Below, piece by piece: positions 34,823 to 43,357 of a stretch of 64,000 nucleotides of DNA. The DNA comes from Flavimaribacter sp024343425 (lineage in GTDB: Bacteria; Pseudomonadota; Alphaproteobacteria; Rhizobiales; Rhizobiaceae), in the NCBI GenBank assembly GCA_965227645.1, contig OZ245773.1:3224001-3288000 (forward strand), written 5' to 3'. The translations under genes were made by a program, and so were the position numbers. Each line of letters opens with the position of its first letter. Positions within the stretch are counted from its first letter, which is position 1. The notes beneath the pieces were generated by a model. That model had not been told where the DNA came from and made no database searches. It saw only the letters and a program-made list of their open reading frames with translations.

Positions 34823-36241
34823 ATGACGACGTTGCTTGTAAAGAACGCCCGCATACTCGTGACTATGGACGCGGAACGACGCGAGATTGAGGATGGCGGC
34901 CTCTACGCAGAAGACGGCGTCATCCGGCAGGTCGGCAAAACGGAGGATCTGCCGCAGACAGCCGACAAGGTCATCGACGCCACCGGCCAGATCGTGCTGC
35001 CTGGCTTCGTCAACACCCACCACCATCTCAACCAGACGCTGACGCGCAACCTGCCTGCCGCCCAGAACAACAATCTGTTCGAATGGCTGAAGGTCCATTA
35101 TCGCATCTGGGCGCGCACCCATCCGGACGCCTCGCGCACAAGCTGCCTGATCGGCATGGCCGAACTGCTGCTTTCCGGCTGCACCACGGTTTTCGATCAC
35201 TCATACCTCTTCAAGAGCGGCAATACGATCGACGTTCATATCGAGGCGGCGAAGGATCTCGGCGTCCGCTTCCACGCGAGCCGCGGATCGATGTCGCTGG
35301 GCGAATCCAAGGGCGGCCTGCCGCCGGACGAATGCGTGGAGGACGAAGACGACATCATGCGCGACTGCGTGCGCGTGGTCGACCGCTACCACGACGCTTC
35401 GCACGGCGCGATGACGCGCATCGTGCTTGCACCCTGCTCCCCCTTCTCGGTTTCGGAGGATCTGCTGAAGGAGACAGCCGTTCTTGCGCGCGACAAGAAG
35501 GTGATGCTCCACACCCATCTCTGCGAGACGCTGGACGAGGAGCGCTACACGCTGGAGCGCTTCGGCAAGCGTCCGGTCGACTGGATGGCCGATCTTGACT
35601 GGCTGGGCGACGACGTCTGGTTCGCCCATGCGATCCACGTCGATGACGAGGAGATTACCCGCTTCGCCAGCACCGGCTGCGGCGCGGCCCACTGTCCCTG
35701 CTCCAACATGCGGCTTGGATCGGGAATTGCGCCAATCAAGAAATACATGGCCGCCGGTGTTCGCGTCGGCATCGGCGTTGACGGATCGGCCAGCAACGAC
35801 GCCTCGCACATGCTGGGCGAAGTCCGTCAGGCCATGCTGCTTGCCCGCCTGCGCCTCGGCCTGCTGCCGCCAGAGGGGCCGCGTAAGCACTTCCTGCTGT
35901 CGCAATCGCACCCGCTGCGCGCCGACGAGTGGATGACCGCCCGCGAGGCGCTGGAACTGGCGACGATCGGCGGCGCCAGCGTTCTGGGCCGCGACGACAT
36001 CGGGTCTCTGGAGCCCGGGAAATGCGCCGACTTCTTCACGCTGAAGCTCGATGCGATCGGCTATGCGGGCGGCCTGCACGACCCGGTCGCCGCCGTCGTC
36101 TTCTGCGCGCCTCAGAACGCCCACACAACGGTGGTCAACGGGCGAGTAGTCGTCGAGGATGGCCGCATAGCCGCCATGGACATGGAGCCGGTGATCGCCG
36201 AGCACAACAGGTGGAGCCTCGCGCTGGCGACAGCGACGTGA
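34823..36241 (+). CDS. Amidohydrolase, 8-oxoguanine deaminase type
   Basis: This 472-residue metal-dependent amidohydrolase starts TTLLVKNARILVTMDAE. It has the HxH of the first metal site in NTHHHLNQTL, a His in HTHLCETLDEER, VWFAHAIHVDD, and the Asp in GIGVDGSASND. These stretches, with GSMSLGESKGGLPPD near residue 165, match 8-oxoguanine deaminases of the triazine-hydrolase family. The ATG at 34823 is one base past the upstream stop. It would deaminate a purine; the adjoining nucleoside salvage operon is consistent. Confidence 0.85.
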   Translation: MTTLLVKNARILVTMDAERREIEDGGLYAEDGVIRQVGKTEDLPQTADKVIDATGQIVLPGFVNTHHHLNQTLTRNLPAAQNNNLFEWLKVHYRIWARTHPDASRTSCLIGMAELLLSGCTTVFDHSYLFKSGNTIDVHIEAAKDLGVRFHASRGSMSLGESKGGLPPDECVEDEDDIMRDCVRVVDRYHDASHGAMTRIVLAPCSPFSVSEDLLKETAVLARDKKVMLHTHLCETLDEERYTLERFGKRPVDWMADLDWLGDDVWFAHAIHVDDEEITRFASTGCGAAHCPCSNMRLGSGIAPIKKYMAAGVRVGIGVDGSASNDASHMLGEVRQAMLLARLRLGLLPPEGPRKHFLLSQSHPLRADEWMTAREALELATIGGASVLGRDDIGSLEPGKCADFFTLKLDAIGYAGGLHDPVAAVVFCAPQNAHTTVVNGRVVVEDGRIAAMDMEPVIAEHNRWSLALATAT

Positions 36242-36375
36242 GGTATGGAGAGAGACTGTTCCGGACAACATCCGCGCCATATGTCGCGCCTGCCGATAGC
36301 TGCAAATCTCTCAACACACCCTCATTGCGGGCTCGATCCGCAATCCAGCAGGCGCCGCGTCCGCGGCGCGAAAAA

Positions 36376-36858
36376 TCACTCGCCTGTCGCCTGGTCGGCA
36401 ATGCCGTCAAAGATACTGTCGAGTTCGGTTGCAAGCGTCTTGAGCGCCTCTCCACCCTCGTCGAAATAGGGAGAGAAAACGAAGGTCGGCGTCTTGTAGC
36501 TGAGCGTCGATCCGCCCTCGCCTTCCGTGACGTAGAATCGGATCGGCGCCTCTATCCCGGCGGCAAGGCTTGCCTCCAGCATGCGGACGGCGAAATCGTT
36601 GCGATAGACGCCGACGACGCGATTGCCGGGAATGGCGACGCCGCGACTTTCAGCGCCGCGCGACGCGCTCGCCTGCGTCACCAGACCCATCTTCGCATCC
36701 TTGATCGCCTCATCGAGGCGACTGTTGAGATCGGCGAAGCTGTAGGGCGTGTCCATGACCACCCAGCCTTCGCGCGCCTCGATCGGACCTGCGGATACCG
36801 GACCTGCAAATGCAGTCATCAGGACAAGTGCAAAGAAGCTCGAAACCAAACGGCGCAT
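36376..36858 (-). CDS. DUF302-domain exported protein
   Basis: This 160-residue protein has a signal peptide (MRRLVSSFFALVLMTAFAG, cut near VSAG) and a DUF302-like domain: SFADLNSRLDEAIKDAKMGLVTQASAS, GNRVVGVYRNDFAVRMLEASLAAGIEAPIRFYVTEG and a closing YKTPTFVFSPY. DUF302 proteins are small, of unknown function, and often periplasmic when they carry such a leader. I start at the ATG at 36858, since the upstream continuation would bury the signal peptide. Confidence 0.8.
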   Translation of the reverse strand: MRRLVSSFFALVLMTAFAGPVSAGPIEAREGWVVMDTPYSFADLNSRLDEAIKDAKMGLVTQASASRGAESRGVAIPGNRVVGVYRNDFAVRMLEASLAAGIEAPIRFYVTEGEGGSTLSYKTPTFVFSPYFDEGGEALKTLATELDSIFDGIADQATGE

Positions 36859-36997
36859 GAACGCCTCCCCTGACGGATTTTCCTGACGCCATCCTTCGCC
36901 AAAGTTTGAAGACCCGCAATCTACGGACCTCTCAACTCTGATCACGTCTGGTTCAGGAACATGCGCCGGGCGGACTGTCCCGACAACGGTGCAAAAA

Positions 36998-38449
36998 TCA
37001 GTCGAGGCTGGCGGAAACGCGCATCTTCAGGAATTTCGTCTCCAGGTAGGCTTCCAGTCCTTCCGGTCCGAGCTCACGGCCTAGGCCGCTCATCTTCCAG
37101 CCGCCGAACGGGGCCTGCAATTCGCTGACATCATTGACGTTGAGACCGATCCCGCCGAATTCCAGCCGATCGGCGATGGTCCACATCCGTTCGAGATCAG
37201 CGCCGTACATGTAGGCCGCCAGCCCGTATTCGAGGCTGTTCGCCATCTCGATCATCTGGGCATGGCTGTCGAAGGCGGTCATGGCCGCCAGCGGCCCGAA
37301 GGTTTCTTCGGTCATCGGCAGGCTGTCGAGCGGCGCATCGTCGATCACCGTCGGCCTGTAAAAATGGCCGCGCGCCAGATCCCCTTCCGTTGGCGCATAA
37401 CCGCCGGCGATGACACGCCCGCCTTTGGTCACCGCATCCTGCCGGTGCGCCTCCACCCGGTCGATGACGGAGCGGTTCAGCACCGGTCCGTATGCGACGC
37501 CAGGCTCGACCCCATGGCCAAGTTCCGTCTGATCAGCGAGGTCCGCGAGGATCGCCGCGAATTCGTTGTGAACGCGCCTGTCGACAAGGATCCGGTTCAC
37601 CGTGATGCAGATCTGGCCCATATTCGAAAAGGACCGGCGATGCGCCGCGCGCGCCGCGGCTTCCAGATCGGCGTCTGCCAGCACGATGAAGGGCGCGTGG
37701 CCGCCGAGTTCCAGGCAGACGCGTTTCAGGTTGACCGCCGCATTGCGCAAGATTTCCTGGCCCGCAGCGATAGAGGCCGTCGCCGAAATTACCCGGATTT
37801 CCGGATGTCCGGAAATCGCTGCGCCGGCCACCGGCCCGTAACCCGGAACATCGGCAAGGCACCCGTCAGGCAACCCGGCCTCGTGCAGGCAGTCGACGAG
37901 CATGGCAATCGCCAGCGGCGTCTCGTGCGGAGACTTGACGATGATCGGACAGCCGGCTGCGAGCGCAGGCCCGACTTTCCAGCAATAGAGGTCGACGGGA
38001 TAGTTCCACGGCACAATGGCGCCTGCGACGCCGGCCGGATGATAAGAGACAACGTTCTTGATGCCCGGAGCCGATGCAGGCCGGAGCGAACCGAATATCC
38101 GCGTCGCCTCGCCGGCATAGTAGCGCAGCACTGTTGCGCCGAAGAGGATTTCCTTGCGGTTGTCGGGCACGGGCTTGCCCTGCTCCCGCGTCAGCAGCAG
38201 CGCCATCTCCTCGACCCGCGCCTCGATCAGTTCGGCCGCGCGGACCAGAATCGCAGCGCGCTCGCCCACCGGCATGTCGGCGAAGCTCCTCTCCACCTTT
38301 TTGGCGGCCGCGACCGCCTGCCCGACGATAGCGCCATCGGCGAGCAGCGTCGAGCCGACCCTCTCTCCCGTTGCGGGATCGTTGATGACGAAGGTTTCCT
38401 TGCCTTCCGGCATAAGCCATTGGCCGTCGATGAAAAATCCGCGATCCAT
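36998..38449 (-). CDS. Aldehyde dehydrogenase (NAD-dependent)
   Basis: This 483-residue aldehyde dehydrogenase has the Asn-containing VPWNYPVDLYCWK near residue 145, the catalytic Glu in LELGGHAPFIV and the catalytic Cys in FSNMGQICITVNRI near 285. The length is normal. It follows the SIS-domain gene by 11 bases and appears to be the last gene of the nucleoside import operon. It may oxidise an aldehyde from pentose or base breakdown; substrate is inferred from context only. Confidence 0.9.
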   Translation of the reverse strand: MDRGFFIDGQWLMPEGKETFVINDPATGERVGSTLLADGAIVGQAVAAAKKVERSFADMPVGERAAILVRAAELIEARVEEMALLLTREQGKPVPDNRKEILFGATVLRYYAGEATRIFGSLRPASAPGIKNVVSYHPAGVAGAIVPWNYPVDLYCWKVGPALAAGCPIIVKSPHETPLAIAMLVDCLHEAGLPDGCLADVPGYGPVAGAAISGHPEIRVISATASIAAGQEILRNAAVNLKRVCLELGGHAPFIVLADADLEAAARAAHRRSFSNMGQICITVNRILVDRRVHNEFAAILADLADQTELGHGVEPGVAYGPVLNRSVIDRVEAHRQDAVTKGGRVIAGGYAPTEGDLARGHFYRPTVIDDAPLDSLPMTEETFGPLAAMTAFDSHAQMIEMANSLEYGLAAYMYGADLERMWTIADRLEFGGIGLNVNDVSELQAPFGGWKMSGLGRELGPEGLEAYLETKFLKMRVSASLD

Positions 38450-38460
38450 GATCGTATGCC

Positions 38461-39228
38461 TCAGCGCATCTTGAGGCGGCGCCAGAGTTCCGCGTAGTTG
38501 CGGTCGTTCTGAACGTCGGCGGCCGCCTTTTCGGTGGTGTTCGGGCTGACCATGATGAAAGGCTCGTATCCCTTGTCCATCATCTTCTGAGCGGTCGCCG
38601 CATTGATCGCCTGACCGATGGCGATGGCGATCGAGGTCGATGTGGCGCCAACCCGCCCTTTCAGGCCTTCGATCTCGAGACCGGCGTCACCCTTGGGAAC
38701 GCCGGTGTCGATCACCACGTCGGCAAGTTCGTAGAGCCGCTTGCCACAACTGTGTCGCGACGGGGTTGATGAGGAATGCGGAACGGACGTCACCCCGATG
38801 ACCTTCATGCCGCGCTCCTTGGCGCCGACTGCAATATCGAGCGTCACCGCATTGAGGCCGGAATGGGAAAAGATCAGCATCGCGTCGCCGGCCAGAAGCT
38901 GGTGCGACGAAAGAATCGCGTCTCCATACCCTTCCCGGCTGTGGATGAAACGGTACTGGCGCGCACCGCCGTCGCCCAGCACCCGGTGGAAGGAAATCAT
39001 CGTGCTCTCGACGATCGGCCGGAAGCCGGTGACGGTGCCGGTGCGTGGAAACATCTCCATGGCCGCGAAAGAGCCATGGCCGGTGCCGAAGGTGAAGACG
39101 AGCTTGTCGTTCATGATCGCTTCGGCGCAGATTTCGGCGGCCGCCTCGATTGCGTCGCCTTGCGTGTCGGCGACCGTCTGCAGGCGACCGATCAGCGTGT
39201 CGAAATAACTTCCGGCGATATCCGTCAT
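38461..39228 (-). CDS. SIS-domain phosphosugar-binding protein
   Basis: This 255-residue protein has a single SIS domain: VFTFGTGHGSFAAMEMFPR near residues 44-62, a serine-rich AMLIFSHSGLNAVTLD near 120, and VIGVTSVPHSSSTP. The fold binds phosphosugars and is found in isomerases and regulators. It matches the YjiA-unrelated UPF0309-type SIS proteins. It lies between the phosphorylase and dehydrogenase genes, so a role on a pentose phosphate from nucleoside cleavage is plausible but unproven. Confidence 0.82.
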   Translation of the reverse strand: MTDIAGSYFDTLIGRLQTVADTQGDAIEAAAEICAEAIMNDKLVFTFGTGHGSFAAMEMFPRTGTVTGFRPIVESTMISFHRVLGDGGARQYRFIHSREGYGDAILSSHQLLAGDAMLIFSHSGLNAVTLDIAVGAKERGMKVIGVTSVPHSSSTPSRHSCGKRLYELADVVIDTGVPKGDAGLEIEGLKGRVGATSTSIAIAIGQAINAATAQKMMDKGYEPFIMVSPNTTEKAAADVQNDRNYAELWRRLKMR

Positions 39229-39269
39229 GTCAATTTCCTCTTTCTTTTCTTGTTGTTGTCGCAGAGTGT

Positions 39270-39998
39270 TCAGGCAATGCCCTTGAGCGCGATGTCGAAG
39301 AGCATGTCTTCTCCGGCGGCCAGCGGTTCGACCCCGAGTTTCTGCTGTGTGATCGCGTCCACGGTGCCGAGGCAGAGGCTCGCGCAGGAAACGCCGAGCA
39401 CCTTTGCAGCGGTGAGCAAGGCGGAGGTTTCCATATCCGTCGCCATGACGCCGCGGTCCGCCAGCATTGTGCGATTGGCGTCGACGCGATCCCGGCTCGC
39501 CTCGTCGAGGGCGAACATGTCCCGGTAGAAGGCGTCGAACGTGGCGTAAAGGCCGGTATGGATCGTCTGGCCAAGATCTTCGGCGACGGACTTCAACTGG
39601 GCAACGAACGCCGGATCGGCCGGAACAGGTTCTTCCGTCTTTTCATAGGCCGGCGAGGTGCCGTCGAACCCGATGGCGTTTTCGCTCACCAGGAAATCGC
39701 CGCCTTGCGCCGGCGGAAAATACATCGCCGTGCCGATCCTCAGGAATTTTTCGACGCCGAGATCGGCGAGTTCATGCAGCACGATCGTCGCGATCGGCGC
39801 GCCCATGCCGAAGGAAACGACGGTCACGCCGTAGCCGTCATAGTCGCCGACGACCGTCTTCAGCCCGCGGCTGACCGGCAGGAACCGGGGATTGTCGAGC
39901 TTGTTCGCAAGGCGGTCGACCCGGTCGGGATCGCCGACCAGAATGGCCCTATTCGCCACCGCATCCTGGCGGTGCCCCAGATACCAGGCCGTCTTCAT
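39270..39998 (-). CDS. Nucleoside phosphorylase (uridine/purine phosphorylase family)
   Basis: This 242-residue protein belongs to the PNP/UDP phosphorylase family: AILVGDPDRVDRLANKL near residues 18-34, VVSFGMGAPIATIVLHEL near 60-77, FLRIGTAMYF, and MATDMETSALLTAA near 190, where Met-Glu-Thr holds ribose. It would split an imported nucleoside into base and pentose-1-phosphate. It overlaps the upstream kinase gene by four bases, so it is co-translated in the transporter operon. Confidence 0.88.
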   Translation of the reverse strand: MKTAWYLGHRQDAVANRAILVGDPDRVDRLANKLDNPRFLPVSRGLKTVVGDYDGYGVTVVSFGMGAPIATIVLHELADLGVEKFLRIGTAMYFPPAQGGDFLVSENAIGFDGTSPAYEKTEEPVPADPAFVAQLKSVAEDLGQTIHTGLYATFDAFYRDMFALDEASRDRVDANRTMLADRGVMATDMETSALLTAAKVLGVSCASLCLGTVDAITQQKLGVEPLAAGEDMLFDIALKGIA

Positions 39999-40840
39999 TC
40001 CAGATGTCCCCCTGACCTTTCAACAAGCAGTGACCGTACGTCCGCGATGCCGCAACGGGCCGCTTCCACCGGATCGTCGACGCCGGAATTCCAGGCGCCC
40101 AGAAAGCCGCCGGCGAACGTGTCGCCCGCTCCGGTCGTGTCGAGCGCCGAGACAGGCTCGACCGCAATTTCTGTTCTCTCGCCGCAGCGTTCGACGACCA
40201 CGCCTTCCGCGCCTTGTGTCTCGACGATCAGCACGTCATCGCGCGTCTCGGCGATAAGGCCGCGTTCGTGGCGGTTGCAGAAAATGATTTCCGCATCGGC
40301 CGACAAGCGGCGGCAAATCTCCGGCGTGTAACAGTTGAGATCGTTTTTCAGCACCCAGGACAATCGGCCTTGCGGATTGCGCTCCGTCAGAATGGCCTCC
40401 ATCAGGTGTCCTGGTCCAACCGTGACGCAAAGGTTTTCGGCGTTCGCGATAACCTCGGCCTGAGCGTCCGTCAGGGTTTCAGCGCCGCCGAAGGCGGGAT
40501 CGTAGAGACAGATGCAACTGCCGTCGGACTGGTAGATCAGCATGGCCGACGGGGCTCGTTCGCCCTCGATCCTGGCGACGCCGGCTGTGCTGACGCCCTT
40601 CTTCTCCAGAGCCGAGACGAAAAGATCACCCTCGCGATTGGCGCCGGTCCAGCAAACCGGAGAAGCTGTCACCCCGTGACTGACGGCGGCTGCTGCGACA
40701 TAGGCAGGACAACCGCCAAGACGCGGCCAGTCCTCGGCCGACCGCCACTTGATGTGCGTTGTGGCGTTGCCCTCGGCGTGTCCGGACAGGGCGACCGGAT
40801 AGTCGAGGCTCGCGTAGCCGGTCACGGCAAGCTGCGTCAT
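39995..40840 (-). CDS. PfkB-family carbohydrate/nucleoside kinase
   Basis: This 281-residue ribokinase-like protein has the glycine-rich substrate region RLGGCPAYVAAAAVSHG near residue 40 and the catalytic and anion-hole motif DTTGAGDTFAGGFLGAW near 242-256, where the Asp is the base. PfkB kinases phosphorylate sugars or nucleosides. It overlaps both neighbours in ATGA junctions. Within an operon for nucleoside uptake it may phosphorylate ribose or a nucleoside. Confidence 0.87.
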   Translation of the reverse strand: MTQLAVTGYASLDYPVALSGHAEGNATTHIKWRSAEDWPRLGGCPAYVAAAAVSHGVTASPVCWTGANREGDLFVSALEKKGVSTAGVARIEGERAPSAMLIYQSDGSCICLYDPAFGGAETLTDAQAEVIANAENLCVTVGPGHLMEAILTERNPQGRLSWVLKNDLNCYTPEICRRLSADAEIIFCNRHERGLIAETRDDVLIVETQGAEGVVVERCGERTEIAVEPVSALDTTGAGDTFAGGFLGAWNSGVDDPVEAARCGIADVRSLLVERSGGHLE

Positions 40841-41394
40841 GCCAGCATCTCCAGCGCTTCGGCCGTGTCGACGACCTTGCCGAGATAGCGGTCGATATCC
40901 TCAAGCGACGCCTTGGCGAGGTGCTCGCGATTGGAATTGGTCGCGTCGCCGACGACCACCACCTCGAACCCGTGCGCGAAGGCGTCCTGGGAGGTCGCGC
41001 GCACGCAGACATTCGTCTTCACGCCGCAGATGACGACGCGCTCGACGCCCTGTTCGTTCAGGAACAGCGCAAGCTCGGTGGCGAAGAAGGCGCTGAAGCG
41101 GCGCTTGACGATCTCGATTTCGCCGGCCGCGCCCGACGGCCCGAAACCGTCGAAGAATTCAGCGTTGAAGCCGCCGGTCACGCAGTGACGCGGCAGTCGC
41201 TTGTCCTCGAAATCCTGGAAGCCTTCCCGGTGCCGGTCGGCGACGTGAACGACGACGCGGCCATTCGCATTCGCCTTTTCGATCAGCGCCCGGACGTTCG
41301 GAACCACGGACTGCGCGTCCGGATACGTATTCTCGCCGTCCGGATGCAGGAACGAATTCTGCATGTCGATCACGATGAGTGCGGTCTTTGTCAT
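40837..41394 (-). CDS. Isochorismatase-like cysteine hydrolase
   Basis: This 185-residue protein has the catalytic triad of the isochorismatase-like hydrolases: Asp in LIVIDMQNSF (residue 9), Lys in EIVKRRFSAFF near 105 and Cys in VVICGVKTNVCVRAT near 141. The start at 41394 overlaps the permease stop in an ATGA, which fixes it. Such enzymes hydrolyse amides such as nicotinamide, ureidoacrylate or carbamoyl compounds; ureide-type base breakdown would fit the operon. Confidence 0.87.
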   Translation of the reverse strand: MTKTALIVIDMQNSFLHPDGENTYPDAQSVVPNVRALIEKANANGRVVVHVADRHREGFQDFEDKRLPRHCVTGGFNAEFFDGFGPSGAAGEIEIVKRRFSAFFATELALFLNEQGVERVVICGVKTNVCVRATSQDAFAHGFEVVVVGDATNSNREHLAKASLEDIDRYLGKVVDTAEALEMLA

Positions 41395-42287
41395 GACAAT
41401 GCCTTTCTGCGGCTCGCGCGCCACCCGGCGATGCACAGCGCCACCAGAACCATGAGGTAGGGAATGGTGCCGATGAGCTTGGGCGGCAGACCGGCCGTCT
41501 GCATACGGATCTGGGTCGCCTCCAGAAAGCCGAAGAGCAGACAGACCATGGCCGTCGCCACCGGCCGGTCGCGACCGAAATAGAATGCGGCGAGCGCAAT
41601 GAAGCCGCGTCCCGCCGTCAGCCCCTCGTTGAAAAGACCGATCGAGGCGAGCGCCAGATGCGCGCCGCCGAGGCCCGAGTAGAAGCCGGCGAAGCTGGTC
41701 GAGAAATCCTGGATCGACTTCTGCGGCAGACCCATGGAGCGCGCGACCTGCGGGGCGTTGCCCGTCACCCGGACCCAGAGGCCGATCTTCGTGCTCGCCA
41801 GCAGGAACGGCAGCACGGCGACCGTCGCCCATGCGAAAACCGTCAGAGGTTCAAGCTCGGCAAGCGCTCGCCCGATGATCGGTATGCCGGAAACGGACTC
41901 CGGCAGGAAATGCGGCAGCAGTTGCACGTCGGGAAGCCTCAGCGTGCCGCTGGATCTGTAGACCCAGGTCAGGATGAAGCCGAGGAAGCCGGCGACGAAA
42001 ACATTGAGACCGAGGCCGGCGACGATCATGTTCGCATTGGCGCGGGTGATCACCAGCGAGAACATGAGGCCGACGAGTGCGCCCGCCAGCGCCGCCGCAA
42101 TGACGGCGACAAGCCAGCTTCCGGTCGCCGACGATACGACGACGGCGACGAAGGCGCCGGTGAGCATCTTGGCGTCGAGCGCGATATTGACGATGCCGGC
42201 CTGCCGGTTGACGAGGCCGCCCATGGCGGCAAGCAGGATCGGCGTCGTCATGACGATCGAAGCGGCGATGATCTGTTCGACGATCAT
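41391..42287 (-). CDS. Nucleoside-type ABC importer permease, second subunit
   Basis: This 298-residue permease of the BPD_transp_2 family has about eight helices, starting VEQIIAASIVMTTPILLAAMGGLVNRQAGIVNIALD, which is typical of the RbsC-like permeases paired with BMP binding proteins. Its start overlaps the first permease's stop in an ATGA. With the other permease, the double ATPase and the BMP protein it completes a nucleoside (for example purine nucleoside) importer. Confidence 0.87.
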   Translation of the reverse strand: MIVEQIIAASIVMTTPILLAAMGGLVNRQAGIVNIALDAKMLTGAFVAVVVSSATGSWLVAVIAAALAGALVGLMFSLVITRANANMIVAGLGLNVFVAGFLGFILTWVYRSSGTLRLPDVQLLPHFLPESVSGIPIIGRALAELEPLTVFAWATVAVLPFLLASTKIGLWVRVTGNAPQVARSMGLPQKSIQDFSTSFAGFYSGLGGAHLALASIGLFNEGLTAGRGFIALAAFYFGRDRPVATAMVCLLFGFLEATQIRMQTAGLPPKLIGTIPYLMVLVALCIAGWRASRRKALS

Positions 42288-43357
42288 GGAGCGGCCCTCC
42301 GCGTGAGCAAGCGGAGCCGGCCGATCTCGACGACAGCGAAGATCATCACCGTGCCCTGGATGATGTTCACAAGATCGAGCGGGATGTTCGAGAAGAGCTG
42401 GATCGTTGTGCCGGCCGAAGCCAGCGCCCCGAACAGGATCGCACCGAGCACGATGCCGATCGCCGAATTGCGTCCGAGCAGCGCCACCGCCATTCCTGTA
42501 AAGCCGTAGCCCGGGGAAAAGCCGTCGGTGAAGCGGTGCAGCTGGCCCAGCGCATGCGACGCCCCGCCGAATCCGGCGACGACGCCCGAGAGCACCATGA
42601 CGAGGATGATGCTCGCCGGAACCGATATGCCGACGGCGCGGGAAAAGCGCTGGCTGTAACCGACCATGGCGGCGGAAAAACCGGTCGGCGTGCGGCGCGT
42701 CCAGACAGCGTAAGCGATGACGACCAGGATGCCGACGATGAAGCCGGCGTGCAGCGTCGAGGGCGGCATCAGTCGCGTGAGTTCGGCGGCTTCGTGGACC
42801 GGCGGCGTGACGTTATTGCCGGAGACTTCCGAAAGCAGCGGGCCGTTGACCAGATATCCGGTGACGCCGAAGGCGACGAAATTCAGCATGAGGGTGGAGA
42901 CCACCTCGTCGACCTGCAGCTTCGCCAGGAGCACGCCCGGAATATAGAGCCAGATCGCGCCAACAAGAGCGGCGAAGGCGAACGCGATCGGGATGATGGT
43001 GAAGCCCATGCCGGCCGGCAGGCTGAAACCGATGAAGGCCGCGGCGATGCCGCCGACGACGAAGGCGCCTTCCACCCCGACATTGAAGACCCCGGTGCGG
43101 AAACAGACGGCGGTCGCGACCGCGGTAAAGAGCAACGGCGTTGCGGCGGAGAGCGTCGCGGCGATGCGCCGTTCCGACCCGAAGGATTCTTTCGCCATGA
43201 GCGAGAAGATATCGATCGGGTTCTCGCCGATCACCAGCAGGATCACGGCGGCGACGACAAGCGCCACGATGAAGGGGAAGGCAAGGCCGAATCCCTTTTC
43301 CAGCCAGATGCTTGGCGACATCGCCGAAGAATGTGATTCAACGGAAGCGTTAACCAT
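42284..43357 (-). CDS. Nucleoside-type ABC importer permease, first subunit
   Basis: This 357-residue BPD_transp_2 permease has about nine hydrophobic segments and the family stretch CFRTGVFNVGVEGAFVVGGIAAAFIG near residue 85. This subunit is longer than its partner, as is normal in BMP-type importers. Its start lies eight bases inside the end of the ATPase gene. It belongs to the same operon and forms the channel with the second permease. Confidence 0.87.
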   Translation of the reverse strand: MVNASVESHSSAMSPSIWLEKGFGLAFPFIVALVVAAVILLVIGENPIDIFSLMAKESFGSERRIAATLSAATPLLFTAVATAVCFRTGVFNVGVEGAFVVGGIAAAFIGFSLPAGMGFTIIPIAFAFAALVGAIWLYIPGVLLAKLQVDEVVSTLMLNFVAFGVTGYLVNGPLLSEVSGNNVTPPVHEAAELTRLMPPSTLHAGFIVGILVVIAYAVWTRRTPTGFSAAMVGYSQRFSRAVGISVPASIILVMVLSGVVAGFGGASHALGQLHRFTDGFSPGYGFTGMAVALLGRNSAIGIVLGAILFGALASAGTTIQLFSNIPLDLVNIIQGTVMIFAVVEIGRLRLLTRRAAP